A program made the position numbers and the translations under genes. Under the pieces are notes generated by a model. That model was not told the DNA's origin and did no database searches. It saw only the letters and a list, made by a program, of their open reading frames with translations. 57,233 bases of DNA, taken from Spirochaetales bacterium. GTDB taxonomy: Bacteria > Spirochaetota > Spirochaetia > DSM-2461. The DNA is taken from the NCBI GenBank assembly GCA_022360655.1, contig JAKSCK010000047.1, forward strand, positions 1-57,233, in the 5' to 3' direction. This document shows positions 17,386-25,156 of the stretch, in pieces; position 1 is the stretch's first letter, and each line of letters opens with the position of its first letter.

Positions 17386-18329
17386 ACACCATTCAAGAGC
17401 CCCATTTCCACGGGATGGGGCGATAGAAAATGCTGGGATAGAAGATACTCACGTTTGTACTTTCGTGAAAAATGTCGAATTAAGGTGAGGGGAACCTGCA
17501 GGGGATTGATGCCTTTGTGATAAAGCTCAATTTCCCGGTTGAGTTCCTCTTTTTCCTCCACTCCAAGATCGGTTTTGAAATATCCTCCCACATGAAGCAA
17601 CACATTGGTGTTCTTTTTCACAGTTTTCCGTGTTTGAAGAGTGGTGAGCAACTCTTGAAAATATGTGCGGCGAATTTCATCAAAATCACCCAGACCTGCC
17701 CGCGCTACAAGTGCCCCCATAACCCGAAGTTTGGCTGGACTATGGGCCATCAAAGTGTATTTATGCCGACTATGGAAAGTCACCAATTCTGCAGCTTTGC
17801 CATTCCGTACATGCTCCCGCCATCGCTGCAGTACAAAAATGGTTTCAATGAAATTCTCACGAAGTCCGGCATCCTTCAAACGCCCCTCATCCTCCACAGG
17901 AAGATCAGGAAAACGTTCCACAAAGGCCCGTGCAAAGAGTCCCTGGCCTTTATAGCTCACAGGATGACCCGATTGGTTGTACACCTTCACGGCTCGTAAA
18001 CCACTGGAAGGACTCTTGGTTTTAAAGATGAAGGCCACAAGATCCTCTTGAGCCAACTCCTCTAATCGATTCTTGGCCCAGTCCATCATCTGAGTGGTGT
18101 AGTCTCTCTTTGTTTTTCCCGTCATCAAACGCGGGCTTTCTGGTGTTCCCACTAAGCGCAAAGTTTCCCGAGGAATGGACATCCCACACTCCACTTCCGG
18201 ACAAACGGGAACAAAATCGCAGTATTCAGAAAGAACCTCCGTGATGAAGGCATCGCGTTTATGCTGGCCATCAAAACGGACTGTATTTCCAAGAAGACAG
18301 CTGCTCACACCTATCTTAATCTTATTCAT
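17382..18329 (-). CDS. DUF523-DUF1722 protein
   Basis: The 315-residue fusion has an N-terminal DUF523 domain (about 4-145) with GVSSCLLGNTVRFDG, CPEVECGM and FKTKSPSSG. A C-terminal DUF1722 domain (about 190-305) has VTFHSRHKYTLMAHSP. The two-domain form is common in bacteria (E. coli YbgA carries DUF1722). Conserved cysteines suggest metal or cluster binding, and a link to light- or DNA-repair stress has been proposed for the YbgA part, but the reaction is unknown. ATG 18329 overlaps the stop of the TspO-like gene upstream (ATGA). The much longer frame to 18704 is a shadow of that gene. Confidence 0.9.
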   Translation of the reverse strand: MNKIKIGVSSCLLGNTVRFDGQHKRDAFITEVLSEYCDFVPVCPEVECGMSIPRETLRLVGTPESPRLMTGKTKRDYTTQMMDWAKNRLEELAQEDLVAFIFKTKSPSSGLRAVKVYNQSGHPVSYKGQGLFARAFVERFPDLPVEDEGRLKDAGLRENFIETIFVLQRWREHVRNGKAAELVTFHSRHKYTLMAHSPAKLRVMGALVARAGLGDFDEIRRTYFQELLTTLQTRKTVKKNTNVLLHVGGYFKTDLGVEEKEELNREIELYHKGINPLQVPLTLIRHFSRKYKREYLLSQHFLSPHPVEMGLLNGV

Positions 18330-19171
18330 GAGGGCACCTTCTCTTCCTCGAATTCCTGCGCCCTTTTCTTTGTAAGAGAAAGAACAAGATAAATCACAAG
18401 AGCAAGGGCCATGATGCCACAGCCAACCCATGCTGCCCGGGCCACAATCACTTCCTCTGGATTGAAACTCCCTCTTCGAGCCGCATATATCCCAAAATAG
18501 GCCCAGATAAAAACAAGGACATAGGCTACATCTCTGTGAAGAGTCAGAAAGAGGAATGCCAAGAGCATCCCAATGGTCAGCATTGTGAGAGTCCAGGTGA
18601 GAGGAGCCAGCCCAAATCCATTCCAATTCATGCTCACCAGCAAGGCCGATGCATTGGCAATTGTGGCTACAGATATCCATCCGAGATACACAGAAACAGG
18701 CCAAAGAACAAAAACTTTATCTCGAAGTTTTGGATGATTCCTTAGAACGTTCAAAGAGCGGAAGAGTCCAATCAAGCTCACAAGAAGAATCACCATCACC
18801 ACCATGGACAGCGGCAGTAGGAGTGCATGCCATGAAAGAATCCATCCCATGTTGGCAAGACAGGAAATGAAAAAGAACCATCGAGCCTTGGGAGGAACAC
18901 GTCCTTCTTTCCCCCGTAGAGAAAGAAACAATTCCCCCCCCACAAAAAGGGCCAGAAGAAAATAAATCACTCCCCAAATAGAAAACGTGAAGCCAGCAGG
19001 AACAAAAAGATTAGGAAACATTCCAGAAATGTCCCCTGTGGTTCGCCCAAACAATGGAAGACCATTGGCCAAGCCATTGATGAGAAGAGTCAGCATCAGT
19101 GCAAGAACCGCCATCATCGCTCCAGATTTCCTACCTTGAATCATAGAAACTCCCCAATATGGAACAAGCAT
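18326..19171 (-). CDS. TspO/MBR-like tryptophan-rich membrane protein
   Basis: The 281-residue integral membrane protein has about eight hydrophobic segments. NLFVPAGFTFSIWGVIYFLL is the signature of the TspO-related sensory family, and tryptophans cluster near the membrane faces. It is longer than classic TspO (about 160 residues) and resembles the bacterial tryptophan-rich sensory variants. TspO proteins bind porphyrins and lipids; the role here is unproven. ATGA overlap with the DUF523-DUF1722 gene indicates an operon; that pairing recurs with light and oxidative-stress genes in other bacteria, which is a weak hint. Confidence 0.8.
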   Translation of the reverse strand: MLVPYWGVSMIQGRKSGAMMAVLALMLTLLINGLANGLPLFGRTTGDISGMFPNLFVPAGFTFSIWGVIYFLLALFVGGELFLSLRGKEGRVPPKARWFFFISCLANMGWILSWHALLLPLSMVVMVILLVSLIGLFRSLNVLRNHPKLRDKVFVLWPVSVYLGWISVATIANASALLVSMNWNGFGLAPLTWTLTMLTIGMLLAFLFLTLHRDVAYVLVFIWAYFGIYAARRGSFNPEEVIVARAAWVGCGIMALALVIYLVLSLTKKRAQEFEEEKVPS

Positions 19172-19356
19172 TCACTTCGAGTATGAGATTCTCCCGTATC
19201 GGATGCAATTCACCCTGAACAGTCTCAAGGACAAGAGAAGCTGTAAAGCTGAGTCATCCAACAAATTTTGTGCATGGAAAGACAAAAATCAGACATTCCT
19301 CAATAATTTAAGATTACTTTAAGATTCAAATCATAACCTCACAATTAAGTCATTAA

Positions 19357-19572
19357 TTACCAAGGAATCCAACTTGCAATCGCCCTTGAGAAGGGATTCG
19401 GGCGTAGAGGAATGGATGATGTCAAAGACTGTTTCTTGTATAGGCGAAGACTTAGAGCCATGAGGAGAGCAAAGAGAATCAGAAGCCATCCACAAGAAAC
19501 TATTTCTGCAATCCTTACCTTGAAAAGAGTTAAATAAAATTCGAGGTGTTTTCTCAAAGAGTTTGAGAACAT
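19357..19572 (-). CDS. Possible small single-pass membrane protein
   Basis: The 71-codon frame has a basic N-terminus (MFSNSLRKHLE), one convincing hydrophobic segment (about residues 24-43, VSCGWLLILFALLMALSLRL) and a basic tail. I do not recognise a family. The Shine-Dalgarno sequence is poor, and the frame lies in an AT-rich region where chance ORFs occur. It is kept because the topology follows the positive-inside rule and nothing else explains the space. Confidence 0.25.
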   Translation of the reverse strand: MFSNSLRKHLEFYLTLFKVRIAEIVSCGWLLILFALLMALSLRLYKKQSLTSSIPLRPNPFSRAIASWIPW

Positions 19573-19582
19573 ATCTTGTAAT

Positions 19583-19594
19583 TTAATATATTAA
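19583..19594. promoter_or_regulatory. Palindrome before the MarR gene, possible autoregulatory operator
   Basis: TTAATATATTAA is a perfect 12-base palindrome 20 bases before the MarR start. MarR regulators usually bind AT-rich palindromes overlapping their own promoter. Inference only. Confidence 0.4.
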
Positions 19595-19613
19595 TATTTA
19601 AGGTGTTAACAAA

Positions 19614-20048
19614 ATGTCATTTTCCCAAAACGAGTGCATTCTTCATCAAATGGAGCGATGTGAAAAATTGCTTCGTCGGTACTATGCTGAACGCCTTCAT
19701 CCCTTGGGTCTTTCCCCAACGGAATATCGCGTTTGTGCCACCCTGGCAAAGGCCGGAGGGGTTCTTCCCCCCCGTGAATTGGCCGCAATTCTTTCTGTCA
19801 CCCGACCTGCCACCTCCACCCTTGTGGCAAGAATGGAAAAGAAAGATCTTGTTCAACGGCATTTTGCAGAAGGGAGCCGCAAGGAAATTCGCATACGCCT
19901 CACCAAGGAAGGTCATGTGAAAGCAGAAAAAGGTTCAACCACTTTGAATGAAGCGGATGCCCAGCTTAAAAAAATCACCAACAAGGGTATTGTGCGCTTT
20001 TCTGAAGAGTTGAGGGCCTTAGAAGCGGTTTTGGGAAAAGAAGAATAA
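19614..20048 (+). CDS. MarR-family transcriptional regulator
   Basis: The 144-residue protein is of MarR length. The winged helix-turn-helix runs about 30-100: LGLSPTEYRVCATLAKAGGVL, then the recognition region ILSVTRPATSTLVARMEKKDLVQR, then a wing with GSRKEIRIRLTKEG. Terminal helices would form the dimer interface. AAGGTG lies nine bases before the ATG. The YCII gene follows ten bases later and is probably co-transcribed, so the regulator may control it and itself through the palindrome at 19583. Confidence 0.9.
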   Translation: MSFSQNECILHQMERCEKLLRRYYAERLHPLGLSPTEYRVCATLAKAGGVLPPRELAAILSVTRPATSTLVARMEKKDLVQRHFAEGSRKEIRIRLTKEGHVKAEKGSTTLNEADAQLKKITNKGIVRFSEELRALEAVLGKEE

Positions 20049-20058
20049 GGAGAATCCA

Positions 20059-20364
20059 TTGCAACATTTCCTTGTCCGCCTTTTTGAAAAAGACCGTCCC
20101 TTGATGAGCCAAGAACTTCTTGAGGGGCATGTGAATCATTTGAGAACCCTGGAAATCGACCACAGACTCATCGTCTGTGGTCCTTGTGAGGATGGCACAG
20201 CTGTTCTCATCATTCTTGCTGAAAACCTGCAAGAGGCCAAAAAGCTGATTCAGCGCGACCCTTTTGTGGCTCAAAAATATTACAGACGTTCAGAGATTAC
20301 AGCTTTTACGGCAGCCAATGGTGAAAACAATTTTCTGATGGATGAAGTGGTTCTAAAGAAATAG
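20059..20364 (+). CDS. YCII-related protein
   Basis: The 101-residue protein of the YciI-like fold starts at TTG 20059 behind a clear AAGGAG. Family landmarks are GHVNHLRTLE (the conserved His), the VCGPCEDGTAVLIILAE strand pair and AKKLIQRDPFV. YCII proteins are small ferredoxin-fold enzymes or accessory proteins; the His/Asp pair suggests catalysis. The segment coding LEIDHRLIVCGP contains a perfect 10-bp inverted repeat (20158-20182) with the AATCGACC flank of the dispersed hairpin family; the protein alignment shows no insertion there. Probably co-transcribed with marR. Confidence 0.82.
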   Translation: MQHFLVRLFEKDRPLMSQELLEGHVNHLRTLEIDHRLIVCGPCEDGTAVLIILAENLQEAKKLIQRDPFVAQKYYRRSEITAFTAANGENNFLMDEVVLKK

Positions 20365-20399
20365 ATCGCAGAGCGGGGCCATTTTCTATTTCGAATCGG

Positions 20400-20453
20400 C
20401 AACTCTTGCCTTGTGAGTCCTTGATGATCTTACTCAAGTGAGGACAAGAGTTG
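20400..20453. terminator. Possible long-loop hairpin between convergent genes
   Basis: CAACTCTTG (20400-20408) pairs with CAAGAGTTG (20445-20453) between the convergent YCII and lipoprotein genes. The loop is long and no strong T run follows, so a terminator role is tentative. Confidence 0.3.
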
Positions 20454-20482
20454 CTTGGTTCTCTGAAACTTATGTTACGGCC

Positions 20483-20938
20483 CTAATTCACTTGAACGAG
20501 AATCTGATCTTCATCATACACGAAATATCTCGTTCCATGAGGATAAGAGGCAATACTAGCTACAATAAGATCTTTTGCATCCTCCGAAATTTCACCAAAT
20601 GATCCATCAAATTTGAAGGTTTCAACAACCTTTCCATCCACCGCATTCACAACTTCGCGGACCTCTATGTTTGCACTGTATCCACCATCGGAATAGAGTT
20701 CACCAAAGCAAATATCCAATTCAGCTTGTTCGCAATCCCATAATTCGTACTCAATTTTGAATTCAAAAGGATAGGTTTTGTTCTTTTCATAGGGACCCTT
20801 GGGATTGTAGTCAAGAACTTTGATGCTTCCTCCCCCAACCTCTTGTGGTACATCCGTTACTTTTTCATTTCCTACACCTGAATTGCATGAAATAAGAACA
20901 ACAAGGCTCAAAAGACTCAGAAGAATTTTTTTCATCAT
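20483..20938 (-). CDS. Small lipoprotein of unknown function
   Basis: The 151-residue protein has a signal peptide ending SLVVLISC, so Cys near 18 is the lipidation site. The mature part is acidic and beta-rich (PYEKNKTYPFEFKIEYELWDCEQAELDICFGELYSDG), with two cysteines that could form a disulphide. I recognise no family. GAGG lies about seven bases before the ATG at 20938. It lies in the AT-rich accessory stretch, beside a DUF2809 gene on the same strand. Confidence 0.65.
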   Translation of the reverse strand: MMKKILLSLLSLVVLISCNSGVGNEKVTDVPQEVGGGSIKVLDYNPKGPYEKNKTYPFEFKIEYELWDCEQAELDICFGELYSDGGYSANIEVREVVNAVDGKVVETFKFDGSFGEISEDAKDLIVASIASYPHGTRYFVYDEDQILVQVN

Positions 20939-20997
20939 GACCTCTTTAATTACTTTTCGATCATTATTGATACCTCAGGAGCTCTTGTCCATCTTTT

Positions 20998-21405
20998 TTA
21001 AAGCATTAAGCGTTTTCGTCTTAGCAAAGTCTGGACCGCAAAGAATGCCAACAGGGAAATCGCCCCTGCACTGTAGGCCATGAGATCATTCCAATCAAAA
21101 GTTGCTCCAAGAACAATCCGAAGAAATTCATGGTCATCAAGATTCAGAATGTGGAGCAAATCAATGTATTGAACGAATTCCACTAAAAAGGAAAGAAATA
21201 AGGACACAAGAACACGCAATACTTTGGGCATATGAAGAAAAGCACTCAACAAGCAATACACCCATATGGTTGCCAGAGAATCACCAAGAAAAGGTCGTAT
21301 CAAGCCGTCATGAACAAATAGGGCCATCAACCATAGTATGACTGTTAAAAATATCATGCATAAAAAAGAGAACCCATTCCATCGAAGCATTATTGTATTC
21401 TTCAT
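20998..21405 (-). CDS. DUF2809 membrane protein
   Basis: The 135-residue membrane protein has four hydrophobic helices. It carries the DUF2809 landmarks: GDSLATIWVYCLL in the second helix region, the EFVQ motif in SFLVEFVQYIDLL, and the C-terminal GATFDWNDLMAYSAGA. The function is unknown; family members occur in Bacteroidetes, Firmicutes and others as stand-alone genes. The start is at 21405 with a modest upstream region. It diverges from the PI-PLC-like gene. Confidence 0.8.
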   Translation of the reverse strand: MKNTIMLRWNGFSFLCMIFLTVILWLMALFVHDGLIRPFLGDSLATIWVYCLLSAFLHMPKVLRVLVSLFLSFLVEFVQYIDLLHILNLDDHEFLRIVLGATFDWNDLMAYSAGAISLLAFFAVQTLLRRKRLML

Positions 21406-21492
21406 ACTCAGTTCGTACCATTTACAAAACCGTCTGCATACTCAGAAAATGAATTGCCACATATTTCACGTATTTCAAACGAAAAAAACCAT

Positions 21493-22641
21493 ATGTTTTC
21501 CTTATTTGAAAATATTCACAATGAAAACACAGTCTATGATACAATGCCAAAGATTCAGACATTGGGGCTTTTTTTGATATTCATCTACTTCATTTTTGCA
21601 TTATTCATAATCGGATTCTTATCCGTAGCCTATCTTCAGTTCCTTCATCTTTGCGATGTAATAAATCAGCACAAAAGGATAAAAATCTTACGTCAGCAAA
21701 AAAATGAGAATTCAATCGAGCATCATTTTACCGTTTCTGGAATTGATAAGAACACACCATTCAATGAAATAAAATTCATTGCAACACATAATAGCCATAA
21801 AAAACTTCCATCAAAACTTGCTCTTGCATTCTTACACCTCCATCAAAAAAACATCGCAAAGCAGCTCTCTTACCAGCATGAAAATCTCTGGAATCAACTC
21901 AATTCAGGAATACGCAGTTTTGAATTGGATATCAGGCATTACAGCCGCAAGATTCTTGTCAATCATGTTCCCCTTGTTGATAACCGAACAACCTCACCCT
22001 TATTCAAATATGCCCTAGAAGAAATCTTCATTTGGTCAAAACAACATCCAAATCACTTCCCCATTACGGTTCTGCTCGAACTCAAAAATGACTATCGAAT
22101 CCTTGCGCCTTTTTCAAAACCAGTGAATTTAAGAATGCTTGAATTAATCGAGGATAATATTCTTGAGGTTTTCCCAACACAAAACATTTTTAAACCAGAT
22201 GATTTAAGAATTCATGGAATGACACTAGAACAAAGCATAAAAAAACATGGTTGGCCATCACTCCAAGAAATGAAGGGAAAAGTTATTTTCCTTTTACACA
22301 AAGATCCAATTCTTATCGAATATGAAAAAAAATATCACAATCTACAAGATTCTTACATGTTCATCACCAAGGAGAATATGGATGAAGGATCGCCATTCCT
22401 CTTAATGAACAATCCATATAGCAAATGTATAAAAAAAGCTGTAGAACAAAACTACATCATACGTACTCGAGCAGATGAGGATTTGAACAACAACAAGGAA
22501 AGACATCATAAAGCCTTGGCTTCTGGTGCTCAAATCATCAGCACAGATTACCCTCCAGGAAACAACTTTATAGACCCCTCGCAAGTGCTCAGTTTTGGAA
22601 ACAACAAAACCATATCAAGATCGCTTCCGAATGAAAAATAA
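21493..22641 (+). CDS. Membrane-anchored Ca2+-type phosphoinositide phospholipase C-like protein
   Basis: The protein is about 382 residues. A membrane anchor lies at about 18-45 (LGLFLIFIYFIFALFIIGF), followed by an extracytoplasmic catalytic domain. The first catalytic motif FIATHNSHKKLPSK is near residue 95. Then come IRSFELDIRHY (Glu/Asp calcium ligands), LVNHVPLVDNRTTS (second His), VLLELKND and the C-terminal GAQIISTDYPPGN. These are landmarks of the Ca2+-dependent PI-PLC family PF16670. It should cleave a phosphodiester, probably in a lipid or polyol phosphate; the real substrate is unknown. Starts at TTG 21454 or ATG 21544 are also possible, and none has a strong ribosome-binding site. 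Codon use is more AT-rich than in neighbours, suggesting transfer. The next gene begins two bases after the stop. Confidence 0.75.
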   Translation: MFSLFENIHNENTVYDTMPKIQTLGLFLIFIYFIFALFIIGFLSVAYLQFLHLCDVINQHKRIKILRQQKNENSIEHHFTVSGIDKNTPFNEIKFIATHNSHKKLPSKLALAFLHLHQKNIAKQLSYQHENLWNQLNSGIRSFELDIRHYSRKILVNHVPLVDNRTTSPLFKYALEEIFIWSKQHPNHFPITVLLELKNDYRILAPFSKPVNLRMLELIEDNILEVFPTQNIFKPDDLRIHGMTLEQSIKKHGWPSLQEMKGKVIFLLHKDPILIEYEKKYHNLQDSYMFITKENMDEGSPFLLMNNPYSKCIKKAVEQNYIIRTRADEDLNNNKERHHKALASGAQIISTDYPPGNNFIDPSQVLSFGNNKTISRSLPNEK

Positions 22642-22643
22642 CC

Positions 22644-23213
22644 TTGCAATATAAAAACATAAAGCATTATTCGCTCCTAGACGGAATAACGCCACATTAC
22701 AACACTCATTCTCACAATCGATATTTACACGATTTTTACTTACAAGACTTTACATTCAAGAGGCATTTTGACTTCCTATACAAGAGAGATTTTTTGCAAA
22801 ATAACTTGAATCAAGAGGAATCAAAAATGCTCGAGAAATTTTTAGAGACATTCTACCAAACCATTTCATTTGGACATCATGAAACTTTTAAACGCAATGC
22901 GTTTCAGGCACTTTTTATGGAAAATGCTCTTCTTATAGAAAAACGTGGGAATATAATCATCACAAAATCTGTGCAAGAGCATATAAAGGAATTTGAAGAA
23001 GCCAGAATAAAACGGCCAGACCTCTTTTCAATGGGTTTTCATGAGAAACAGATTTGCTACAAAACATTATCAACAGATTCATTCTTCTTAGTGGAAAGTC
23101 ATTACAAAAAACAATACACAAAAAATGGGCACGTTTACCATGAGGATGGCATAAATCTTTTCACATTAATTGCCACTGATCATTCCTACAAAATTTGCAG
23201 TGTCGCTTGGTGA
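22644..23213 (+). CDS. NTF2-like fold protein of unknown function
   Basis: A frame of 189 codons begins at TTG two bases after the PI-PLC stop; ATG 22826 (MLEKFLETFYQ) is an alternative start. The C-terminal 130 residues look like an NTF2/SnoaL fold: an opening helix, AFQALFMENALLIEKRG, and a long final strand pair ending INLFTLIATDHSYKICSVAW. The aromatic N-terminal part (TPHYNTHSHNRYLHDFY) is unrecognised. The assignment is by pattern only. Tight spacing suggests joint expression with the PI-PLC-like gene. The region is AT-rich. Confidence 0.55.
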   Translation: MQYKNIKHYSLLDGITPHYNTHSHNRYLHDFYLQDFTFKRHFDFLYKRDFLQNNLNQEESKMLEKFLETFYQTISFGHHETFKRNAFQALFMENALLIEKRGNIIITKSVQEHIKEFEEARIKRPDLFSMGFHEKQICYKTLSTDSFFLVESHYKKQYTKNGHVYHEDGINLFTLIATDHSYKICSVAW

Positions 23214-23268
23214 TTGCCCATCAAACCGCCTCTCACCATTCCCCATATTGCAGAGTCTGAAAAAAGCC

Positions 23269-23427
23269 TTATTGGCCATTGGGACCTTTCTTCAGCCAAA
23301 AGAAGAACATCACCCCTGCGGAGAAATAACCAAAGATGCTCGTTTTGAGATAAGCACATCCAACCATCATTCCCGCTAAGACTGAATACCACTGTCAACC
23401 AGTAGTCGCAAAAAAGAAATCCTGCAT
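23269..23427 (-). pseudogene. Small membrane-protein ORF with an in-frame TGA at codon 11
   Basis: On the minus strand a frame from ATG 23427 to TAA 23271-23269 encodes 52 residues if the TGA at 23397-23395 is read through. The segment after it (WYSVLAGMMVGCAYLKTS, then FGYFSAGVMFFFWLKKGPNGQ) reads as a genuine small membrane protein. A shorter 33-residue form could start at ATG 23370. It may be a decayed gene, a 33-residue protein, or a frame with a recoded TGA; I cannot tell which. It lies in the 263-base gap between the NTF2-like gene and the XRE gene, where I see nothing else. Confidence 0.35.
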
Positions 23428-23476
23428 TTATTGCCAGAGAAAAGAATGCCTCTACAATACTCCTCAAGGAGTTTCC

Positions 23477-24148
23477 ATGAACATCCATAAAACCATCACG
23501 GAATTGAGAAAACAAAACGGCATTTCTCAGGAAAGCCTTTCAGAACAATTGGGCGTCACACGTCAGGCTGTCTCAAAATGGGAATCAGGGGATTCTTTAC
23601 CAGAAATCAATCGATTGGTTGAAATGAGTGCAATTTTTCATGTCACTCTCGATCGAATGATTAAGGGAAAAAATCAATATGATTTCCAGCATGCGCCCAA
23701 CAAGAACCATCAGAAACTCATCCAATTTCTCTGTCATGCAAAAAGAAACACTTATGCAGCTCAGAGGAACTCCGTTGAATCTATACGCAAAAAATCGATT
23801 GATTATTTTTTCCAGGAAGGAAAATTTTCCTATTCGGATTCCTATTTTGGTGGACGGCAGTTTTCCGGTCAGGAAATTGTTTATGAAAACCAAAATCCCC
23901 TTTGGTCCATGAATTATTATGGACGGGTTCTTGGCAAAAACTTTTCTGGTGATTTCTTAAAAGAATCGCTTTTACAGGTTTCTCCAACCATGCCCTACCG
24001 TGGGCCGTCCACCTATCACCAAGGGGATTATTCGTATTTGTGTTTGGTTAAAGGTGATTTTTTATGCTTTGAGGGCCATGAAGAAGTGTTCTCACACCAT
24101 GAGAAAATCTATGAAGGCCGTTTTCATGGCGGCTTGTTGCAAGAGTAG
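23477..24148 (+). CDS. XRE-family regulator with C-terminal DUF5680 domain
   Basis: The 223-residue protein has an N-terminal helix-turn-helix of the Cro/CI type (about 5-60; ITELRKQNGISQESLSEQLGVTRQAVSKWESG). The C-terminal domain (about 85-220) has QEGKFSYSDSYFGGRQFSGQEIVY and SMNYYGRVLG, matching DUF5680, which in other bacteria also occurs alone and may sense a small molecule. AAGGAG lies just before ATG 23477. There is no obvious target operon; the broken ORF behind it is divergent. Confidence 0.85.
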   Translation: MNIHKTITELRKQNGISQESLSEQLGVTRQAVSKWESGDSLPEINRLVEMSAIFHVTLDRMIKGKNQYDFQHAPNKNHQKLIQFLCHAKRNTYAAQRNSVESIRKKSIDYFFQEGKFSYSDSYFGGRQFSGQEIVYENQNPLWSMNYYGRVLGKNFSGDFLKESLLQVSPTMPYRGPSTYHQGDYSYLCLVKGDFLCFEGHEEVFSHHEKIYEGRFHGGLLQE

Positions 24149-24228
24149 AACATTCACCCCTTTTTGTGTTGCCTTCAGCATTGTCTTACCGCATAGGCCC
24201 ACAATCCTCCCCCATGCTAAGATTTCCC

Positions 24229-25077
24229 ATGCCCATAAACTACACAGAAATCCTGGATGATTCTGGACTAAGAGCCCTCATGGAACGCTTCACTCAAGAG
24301 CGGCCTCCCCTTGTGGCCATGGACTTTGAGGGGGAATTCAACCTCCACTGCTATGGGGAAAAACTCTGCCTCATCCAAATCTATGATGGCAAGAACTTTT
24401 ACCTCATCGATCCCTTTCCCATCACACCACAACTCTTGGGGGAATTTCTCACCATGAAAAACATGGTGTGGCTTTTCTATTCCGGCGATTCTGATGCTTC
24501 TTTGATATACAAACAATTTGGTGTTCGCATGCACTCCATCTATGATGTTCAGCATCTTGTGGAGGTTTTGGATCTTCCCAAAAAGGGCCTGGATGCCGTT
24601 TTGCTGAATCAACTGGGAGTGGAAATTCAGGGAAAGAAACGCTACCAACGCCATAACTGGACCAAACGTCCCATTGAAGAAGGGGCCAAACAGTATGCTC
24701 TTGGGGATGTGGCCTACCTTTTTGATTTGCTCAACAGCCTGATGGGCCAAATCAAAGAAGAAGGAAAGGTGGAAGACCTGGTGCTCAAAGTGGCCTCAAG
24801 CTTCACAGACTTTGATAAAAAACGCGTCCCTGGTGTGTTCAAAACTCGAAGCTACAAAAGCCTTTCCAAGCCTCAGAAAACACGGTTCCAAACCATTTTT
24901 GATCTGCGGGAAGAGGCCGCCAAAACACTGGATGTGCCAGCGGCCAATGTGATTTCCAAATCCACACTCTTCCGCCTGGCAGAGCATCCTCAAGAAATCC
25001 ATGACTATTCCTTCCATCACCGAATTCCCAAAAACATTCAGCAAAAACTCATCACTGAGATTTCCGCTCTTTCTTAA
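24229..25077 (+). CDS. RNase D-like 3'-5' exonuclease (DEDDy)
   Basis: The protein is about 282 residues with a DEDD exonuclease domain (about 10-180). Exo I is VAMDFEGEF, Exo II is YSGDSDASLIYKQFGVRMHSIYDVQHL, and Exo III is EEGAKQYALGDVAYLFDL with the DEDDy Tyr. The C-terminal region (LREEAAKTLDVPAANVISKSTLFRLAEHP) matches the HRDC domain that RNase D uses to bind RNA, so tRNA 3' processing is the likely role. ATG 24229 or 24214 may be the start. A composite hairpin repeat starts at the base after the stop. Confidence 0.88.
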   Translation: MPINYTEILDDSGLRALMERFTQERPPLVAMDFEGEFNLHCYGEKLCLIQIYDGKNFYLIDPFPITPQLLGEFLTMKNMVWLFYSGDSDASLIYKQFGVRMHSIYDVQHLVEVLDLPKKGLDAVLLNQLGVEIQGKKRYQRHNWTKRPIEEGAKQYALGDVAYLFDLLNSLMGQIKEEGKVEDLVLKVASSFTDFDKKRVPGVFKTRSYKSLSKPQKTRFQTIFDLREEAAKTLDVPAANVISKSTLFRLAEHPQEIHDYSFHHRIPKNIQQKLITEISALS

Positions 25078-25150
25078 GATCGACCCCGGCCAGAACCTCT
25101 GGCCGGGGTCAAAAAAACCAGGCCGCATGGCCTGGTCGATCTGAATTCCT
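25078..25150. repeat. Composite GC hairpin repeat (copy 5), two stem-loops inside an outer inverted repeat
   Basis: The outer arms AGATCGACC (25078-25086) and GGTCGATCT (25134-25142) are complementary. Inside are a 13-bp perfect stem (25082-25094 with 25098-25110), seven A residues and a second 7-bp stem CCAGGCC / GGCCTGG. The tail CTGAATTCC matches copy 1. It sits between convergent RNase D and gnd genes and could terminate both. Confidence 0.8.
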
Positions 25151-25156
25151 CAACTC

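Larger units (their letters stand above)
19172..19613. other. 442-base AT-rich intergenic region
   Basis: This stretch separates the TspO-like gene from the MarR gene, which diverge, so it holds both promoters. Apart from a weak small ORF (19357-19572, minus) and a palindrome beside the MarR start I see no RNA gene or repeat. Confidence 0.5.

Noticed and set aside
17382..18704. N-terminally extended DUF523 frame (440 codons)
   Set aside because: The first 125 codons lie out of frame inside the TspO-like gene; the DUF523 homology begins at ATG 18329.
23186..23515. Minus-strand 109-codon frame across the XRE gene start
   Set aside because: A different frame at 23269-23427 gives the protein-like sequence; this one has low-complexity Trp/Leu content and overlaps the regulator start.
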